64,000 nt of DNA, from assembly GCF_964204865.1 (NCBI RefSeq), contig NC_135259.1, positions 17,308,974 to 17,372,973 on the forward strand, given 5' to 3'. The notes beneath the pieces were generated by a model. The model saw only the letters and a list, made by a program, of their open reading frames with translations, was not told where the DNA came from and searched no databases. How positions within the stretch are numbered: the stretch's first letter is position 1; each line of letters opens with the position of its first letter. Made by a program: the position numbers and the translations under genes. The DNA comes from Styela clava (lineage: Eukaryota > Chordata > Ascidiacea > Stolidobranchia > Styelidae). Below are positions 58,185 through 64,000 of this stretch, one piece after another.

Positions 58185-59451
58185 ATGCGTTCAACTAGAA
58201 AATACGGGGGATTCCATGGCACACATTTGAGGCATCAAGCGGGCCGGAATCGGCGAGGTATGCTTGTAAAAATATCTAGTTTATTTGTTTTCAGAACGGC
58301 TTTGTAATGAATGTACATTTGTACTTAATCAAAGTTTTGTTCCTAATAAAAATATCACAAATTCACCTTACTACTTGATTGCCAACCATGCCGATTCGTT
58401 CAATTGGGATTTAAGAATTTTTTATGCAAAAGAAATTTTCACCGAAGTGAACAATTTTTAATCTGATTCTATACTTTATGATTAAATATACCGCTTTGAG
58501 TGTATATTGACTGAATGCTTCTTTTTAATTTCAGATGGGAAATGTACAATAGCAAAATGCATTGGGGTCCCGCTTTTTCTTTCCTTTTATGTGGTGATGG
58601 GTTTTGTGCCAGCTTTTATTTTCGGTTTCAACGTGGGAACTATTATTTTCTCGATTTTATCCTTGTCAATATTGTTAATTTCAGTGTTGTTGGACATTCG
58701 CATTTACATTCATAATAAATGTACGAAAAATCCAACATGTCTTGTATTAAATAGGATCAATTTGTGTTGCAAACGAGTAAACTCACTTTGTCCAACCCTA
58801 AGTTCATCAAAAAACAGCGAATTGCCAAAATTACGAGCAAACGGAACTCGAACCAATCCATCTCCTATTGGTATCCTAACCCAAATACGTGCTATCTCAT
58901 ATCCGCCCCAGCCTTTTCATACAGGTGCCGGGTCTTTGGAATTGAATCCGCGAATTTGCAACATAAATGCTATAAGTTCGGAATCAACACAAGGAAATGA
59001 ACATATAAATCCGAAAAATGTGATTACTGGCTTCGCCAAACCTAAACCAAGCAAAGCAGATGAAAAACATTCAGACGAAAAAGTGATTACAACATCGAAT
59101 AGTATTTGTACAAATAATGATCCTTCTTCGTCGAGAAGTTCATGCAGAAATTTAAGTAGCAGTGATAGCAACTGTCTTCCATCGCATAGCTCTATCGAAT
59201 CGAGTGCCTCGAATCTCAGCCTCGATAATACACCTTCATACGACAACCTTGAACTCACTGATGTCGTGTGTGTTGATTCAGAAATGTCGTCCATCACATT
59301 TCAACGCAAATGGCTGGAACCTTCCTTGAGTTCTAACGAAGATATATACACTGCCTCGTCTACACCTGCAGAAATCGTCATGGAACAAGAACAAAGCACA
59401 TCTGAGACTAATGAGTCAAGTCCGCCTCCCTACTCATCTTTAGAAGACTGA
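58185..59451 (+). CDS. Family B membrane protein with PPxY tail (best intact copy)
   Basis: Exons 58185-58257 (73 nt, phase 1) and 58535-59451 join to give 329 residues. Exon 1 encodes RSTRKYGGFHGTHLRHQAG. Exon 2 opens DGKCTIAKCIG. Two hydrophobic segments follow (about residues 37-58, LFLSFYVVMGFVPAFIFGF, and 63-84, IFSILSLSILLISVLLDI). Then come a basic Cys-containing stretch (INLCCKRVNSLC) and a Ser-rich tail with SSRSSCRNLSSSDSN. Near the end come TPSYDNLELTDVVC, RKWLEPSLSSNEDIYTAS and the C-terminal SSPPPYSSLED. PPPY fits WW-domain binding; YDNL and YSSL fit YxxΦ sorting signals. Likely an integral membrane protein with a cytoplasmic tail. The second motif is TPSY, not PPSY, in this copy. 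Family not recognised. Confidence 0.7.
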
Positions 59452-59706
59452 AATTAACATATAAAGAAAAAATACTTATTAACCCGACAACAATTCTAAA
59501 CAAAGTTTCAGCAAAGCTTTTAACTTCTTGTTTTCAGTATGTGAATATTAAGACTGAAATGTTAATCGCTCAATACATGTATAAAGGTAAATGTATGGTT
59601 ATACGGAGAATGTCTATAAGCAAAGAAAACTGCATGCGATTAAATTTTACTAACGAAAGTTTAAGGTACCGTTTTGCCCATGACAGGTTACGATTTTCGG
59701 TGACCG
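59452..59706. other. 3' flank of the 58-kb gene
   Basis: Similar to 54136-54400. No polyadenylation signal picked out with confidence. Confidence 0.4.
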
Positions 59707-59912
59707 TGGTACGTGAACCAGGTTAGGGTTGGGGCATAATTTTATTCCGATTTTCACTATTGTAGTACTAATATATACGAGTTCGGGACTGTCTGTGTTA
59801 ACCAAGTGGATATAACCCCTGCCCATAGGTTTCAGTTCATATACACAACTCGATGTATAATAGGCGAACAAAATTAGTCACCTCTATATTGGAGGAACAT
59901 ACTTCTGGAGCG
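59707..59912. mobile_element. Family P MITE, variant subtype
   Basis: Has GAGTTCGGGACTGTCTGTG and CATAGGTTTCAGTTC as in 14019-14228; ends CTTCTGGAGCG. Confidence 0.6.
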
Positions 59913-60179
59913 TTCGATTTTCAGATCACAAAATCAATGCAGTATAAATAATAAATCAAGTAAATGAGGCAGCAATTTAGTTTTTTATTTACAAAAAAAG
60001 AATACAATTTTCTGGAACATTTAGTTGGAACACTCGAGGGTGTATATCGACTTGAACCACAATTAGCGTTTCATTATGATCAATATGTAGATTACCAAAC
60101 GAACCTACTGCATTGTTGATCGTGGAACTCCGCTCTCAATCTCGTTGTACGGGAATTGAAATCTGTGATATACGCGCTT

Positions 60180-60422
60180 GGTTACTCCCGAAGTATGTGA
60201 AGCCAAAATGGCGGACGTCGGAACGTAGTATGGGGACCAGGTTAGGATCAGGACATAATTTCAAGTACAAATACTACGGGTGTTACTTGGCTAGTCCCCG
60301 AACTCGTAATAAAACTGAAAGAAATAAGGAAAATTGGAATAAAACCTATGGCCTAACCCGAACCTGGTATTCATACTACGTTCCGGTGTCCGCCATCTTC
60401 GTTCACATACACCAGGAGTAAC
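60180..60422. mobile_element. Family P MITE (full-length)
   Basis: GTTACTCCCGAAGTATGTG, AAAATGGCGGACGTCGG, centre CTCGTAATAAAACT, right arm GTGTCCGCCATCTTCGTTC and end CACCAGGAGTAAC. An extra few bases sit in the centre. Confidence 0.75.
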
Positions 60423-61616
60423 AGCGCTAGTCCTATTTTCCATATAAACGCAGAGGATAGGAATTCTCAAAACGATTCTTCACTCTCACAACCAGAATCA
60501 AAGGTTTTATGATTCGATGGCCCTTAATTGCATGGATGATGTAGATTTACGCGATAGAAATATGGAAGGATACTTGTAAAAGAGGGCGAAAAACATTACT
60601 GATTCTTGATGGCATGGCCGTTGTATTAGTGACTTTTGTGCATTCTTAATTATAGCAGTAGAACCCCATTATTTTGCGCGCAATTCCTGTGTGTTGATTT
60701 GGTGAAAGCTCAACAAGTTAAAGTGTCTTGAAGACAGAGGCGAGACATCACAAGAACAATTTAATATTCACTATGGCATCCTCAAATTTTATAAATATAT
60801 TTGATTACGGTTTCCGTAGCTTTTAAATTCTGCCAATTTGCTGTCGCAGGAGCTGGTGCATTTTGCGGGACCACTTTTTACAAAAGCAAATTCTTTCAAA
60901 ATAAAGTTCTCGCCAAACTATATCCCCACTAGATGCCGCCCGCCCATCAACTTCATTCTTGCCCTGTCTCACCATCAAAGAGTCCGTTCTTGCAAATGCT
61001 TTCCACATGGTCCAGCGTTTTTCAAACTGCGTGCCGCAAGAGATTCTCGGGTGTGTCGCAGAGCTTTTTGTAATTTTAGAAAATTAGCTATATATATCCG
61101 TATTACACATAGGCATGCATGCAACGGACAAGCTAGTGAGACTTGAGTATCCAGTATTAGACTGATAATATTGCATTTGCCTTTTCGTTGTAGTAAGCGT
61201 GATTGTCTGCTCTGACTGAAATTAACAGCAAAAAAAAAGAGCAACGGAACCTCGTTTCAATTGTTTCTCAAAACAGGCACACACATCCTATTTGCAGAAT
61301 AATTTGTTTAAAGCTAACACAAATTTTTTTTTTATTTTCTCCGTGCGCCGCGAGCAAAAAAAGAACCACATCAGGCATAGACTATCCACTCAAATTAGCA
61401 TCTTGTTTGACCACGCTGCAAAAGAGAAAAATAACAAGAGTAGTTCTCGATAACTAGCAGAAAGTCTAGCCTTATATGTTAACTTGTTCAAAGGAAGAAC
61501 GAACGTCCGTCCAATACCGAAGCCATTTAATTGATCGCATTACAATCACCGCCATGTAGAATCCATTCCATCATATTTAATATCTGGCAAGCGCTCCAGG
61601 TTTCGGGCCTTTGATT
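60423..61616. other. Unassigned stretch
   Basis: 60823-61244 is open on both strands. The minus-strand peptide KALRHTRESLAARSLKNAG looks protein-like but has no clean splice borders. Left unassigned. Confidence 0.3.
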
Positions 61617-61832
61617 GGTGCTTCTGAAGCATGCGTACCAAGTACCATCGGGATGTAGTACGTGTACCAGGTTAGGCTATAATTTTATCCCAATTTCAGT
61701 TCTGTTACGAGTTTGGGGACTAGCCAGGTGACTCCCGTAATATTTGTACCTAAAATTATAGCCTAACCCTAACTTGGTACACATACTACGTTCCGGTGTC
61801 CGCCATCTTTGTACACATACTTCATGAGCACA
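61617..61832. mobile_element. Family P MITE
   Basis: GGTGCTTCTGAAGCATGCG left end, shortened left arm, centre with GGGGACTAGCCAGGTGACTC, right arm GTGTCCGCCATCTTTGTAC. Confidence 0.7.
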
Positions 61833-62443
61833 ATCAATATATGTCAAAAATGGCCCGACTGAAGAACCTTAAACGATTAGATTCAACACATTCCTATTTT
61901 ATTTAACTTGCACAATACCAGAACCTTTAAAAAAAAACAGTCTTTGCGAGTCTCAAATTCAAAGAAAACAATTATTAAACAGTGGTTAAATAACCGAAAG
62001 TATAATACAGTAGTGAACTATAGTATTATTTATGAATGTTAACAGACAGTTTGTAGTATTACGTGTACAAAGCTCAGCGAAACGCCCAAATTAAGCATGG
62101 TGAATGCAAGTGGGCAGCAATCAACACAAGAGACGCCGATATACGGAGAATGGAGTTTAATATCTGATATACAAAGTTGATCCTCAAAAATGGTTATTTC
62201 AGCAGTGACTTACAGAATAAGGAATGCATATTATTATTAACTCGCTGCAAATAAACGATTCGAAGTGAAATTTATTCACGAGACAAAATTTCAGTATATC
62301 GAATTCTTGGAATACCCATTTTCAGTCTAATATCAAATCGCCAATTATATCAAAGGCACAAGCATTTAACAATCAACGTATGTACAGTGAAACTCAAAAT
62401 ATGTAACAACGAAAACGAAAATTTAACAATAAATTGAAATCGT
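61833..62443. other. 3' flank of the minus-strand coiled-coil gene
   Basis: On the minus strand AATAAA (complement at 62271-62276) lies about 170 bp after the stop codon at 62444. The part 62060-62220 resembles 57310-57450. Confidence 0.45.
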
Positions 62444-62582
62444 TTAGTGTTTCTCTAGCTTTTTCAGACTCCCTTTGTGTCTTTCGACTTTTTCGCGCAA
62501 TCGCTTTATTTCCGCCTCTGCCTGTTCGATTTCATCATCGTGATGATCTCGCAGTTCTTTCAGTTGTTGGGCTTGAACTCTC
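62444..62582 (-). CDS. Terminal exon of a coiled-coil protein
   Basis: After an acceptor (ccatttttctcag) at 62583 the exon reads 46 codons to TAA at 62444-62446. The peptide is RVQAQQLKELRDHHDDE, then IEQAEAEIKRLREKVERH, then KGSLKKLEKH. Heptad-like spacing of L, I and V among E, K and R indicates a coiled coil. Phase at entry is 1 (one base then AGA). The continuous open frame to 62644 in the same frame is intron. Upstream exons should lie to the right, but none was found before 64000. Protein family not recognised; coiled-coil similarity is non-specific. Confidence 0.6.
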
Positions 62583-62779
62583 CTGAGAAAAATGGTGAAA
62601 TATGGCTGTTTACTTTGAACAATGTTTCCCGACCGGAGAGGCAATGATCCCTGGTCGGAATTTTGTCGCTCTTGGGGAGAAATTCTGCTTTGGCCTTGTA
62701 TGATTCAGCTCTTTATTATTACTATAATACATATTTATGCATACATTATAAACTACACTTGAACTATACAAAAGCGGGG

Positions 62780-62993
62780 GCGCTGAAGAAGTGTGTGTGT
62801 TGTGTACCAATATGGAAATAACTAATTTTTAATAACTTTATATCAAGTTCTGTAAAGGAACGGAAACCTATGTGCAGGGGGTATATTCACTTGGTTAACA
62901 CAGACAGTTCCCGAACTCGTAGAACTAAAATAATGAAAATCGGAATGGAATTATGCCCTAACCCTAACCTGATACACAAACTACGGGAATGCC
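62780..62993. mobile_element. Family P MITE, variant subtype (reverse orientation)
   Basis: TGTGTACCAATATGG, TTGGTTAACACAGACAGTTC, CCCTAACCCTAACCTG, end CTACGGGAATGCC. Confidence 0.6.
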
Positions 62994-64000
62994 AAACCGG
63001 GAATGCAACTTGCGCATAACAATAAGCATTCGTTAAAAAATAAACAAATGAAGTGAAGTATTTTCATGCCTAGTGGGGGAGCAATGTGAAGTCCCAAAAT
63101 AGGCGAAGAGAGGAATTTAACCAACGGTTGGGAAATACTGATTTATTACTATTTTGCTTCACTTTTAGGCCTGAGCTTTGCCATTTTGCAAGTGTTTATT
63201 CCGACAGAAGTTTATATTAGTACAGTTGAAAATCAACTATTCCTAGTGTATTTAGTGTTTATCATATATACACCTGGGTTGTGCAACCTGCGGCGCGTGT
63301 GCCAAATGCGGCCCACAAGAAAAAATTGTGCGGCCCGCAGATAAGTGGCGTTCGCCGCGAAATGAGTTTTTAATTCAGTTCAATCAGGTACGTGCGAATA
63401 ATTCCAATCCCTTTGCGTTGCAAAGTCTATACCCGAGTCCAATTTATTATCTATGCCTATGGCGTTACAACGCCCAAAGAGCTAGCTTGTGCGAACGTGG
63501 GAACAACGCATGTCATAAGATCAATAACCGAAATTGTTGGTCCTGTAACTACGAGCATCTATTAAATTAAGTTGTGACCCGTGACCCGCGATTTCTCGAA
63601 GGTATTTGTATCTGGCCTTCCTGTATTAAAGGTTGCAAACCCCCAGCATACACCTTCTACTGGGCATATGAATCTTATTATATATAGTAGGTAGTACTAT
63701 GTATTACTCCTACACCCCCGTACGTTCATGCGCTCCTCCAGATATATCAGAATCCTTTAGCCAATTTTAGCGGAAGAACTAATTTGATGGTAGCACTGTC
63801 CGAGGATAGCGTATATCTGATAGCACTTGACTTATTGAAACTTTGAATTGAAACAGCTAACTGTGATTCACAATTCCAAGGAGCGTAAAAACGATTAGGA
63901 AATCTAATGAAAGATTGCTTGATTAATATATTTAGGTGTTGGATGTTCGGCCAAGCTTCGCTTTAGTCTTTTTTACTTCCGAGTGAAATATCATGAAAAT
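62994..64000. other. Right end, no gene seen
   Basis: 63070-63140 holds the GGTTGGGAA-type repeat. 63270-63350 is a hAT-like fragment (GTTGTGCAACCTGCGGCGC, GTGCGGCCCGCAG). The 80-codon frame at 63328 starts in that fragment. Nothing else supported. Confidence 0.4.

Noticed and set aside
60838-61244. Open frames on both strands of about 100 and 89 codons
   Set aside because: Peptide KALRHTRESLAARSL looks plausible but lacks clear acceptor and donor sites; cannot be defended.

Overview
This is AT-rich animal nuclear DNA: genes are split by introns with GT..AG borders, there are many short non-autonomous DNA transposons, and there is no prokaryotic gene organisation. The one clearly recognisable gene (left end, + strand) is the 3' part of an extracellular calcium-sensing-receptor-like class C GPCR. 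Together with compact introns and TTAGGG-like repeats inside a MITE, this suggests an invertebrate chordate such as an ascidian. The organism call is an inference, not a proof.

Layout. 1-7.7 kb: a small minus-strand exon of unknown identity (928-1131), then seven phase-consistent exons of the calcium-sensing-receptor-like gene (1967-7660). One of its introns carries a large inverted repeat and another a cluster of CRE palindromes. 7.7-16.5 kb: mostly transposon remnants (a MULE-like MITE with a 9-10 bp target duplication, palindromic MITEs, hAT scraps), a degenerate 10-bp repeat, and the 3' end of a minus-strand gene with a tandemly duplicated 36-codon exon (11666-12679).

16.5-59.5 kb is the notable part: an array of two small-membrane-protein families, here called A and B, that I do not recognise. 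Members have two predicted transmembrane segments and a long Ser-rich polar tail. The tail usually ends in PPxY (WW-domain-binding) motifs that overlap YxxL-type sorting motifs. A and B copies tend to lie as convergent pairs: A+ at 18.1 kb with B- at 21.0 kb; B+ at 32.2 kb with A- at 34.7 kb; and B+ at 43 kb with A- at 44.9 kb. Extra B copies lie at 53 and 58 kb, with broken or relic copies between. Two direct copies of a ~10.5 kb block (33230-43709 and 43710-54227) account for much of the array; their junctions can be placed to the base, with 3-bp microhomology. A hAT-type MITE inserted into the PPxY-region codons of the 32-kb B gene, cut off its tail, and supplied an in-frame ATG to the orphaned tail fragment. 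That fragment was then copied by the 10.5 kb duplication.

59.5-64 kb: more palindromic MITEs, a minus-strand terminal exon of a coiled-coil protein (62444-62582), and otherwise unassigned sequence. No CRISPR array, rRNA or convincing tRNA was seen. Exon calls rest on reading frames, splice-site motifs, phase agreement and paralogue comparison by eye. Transcript data and database searches were not available.
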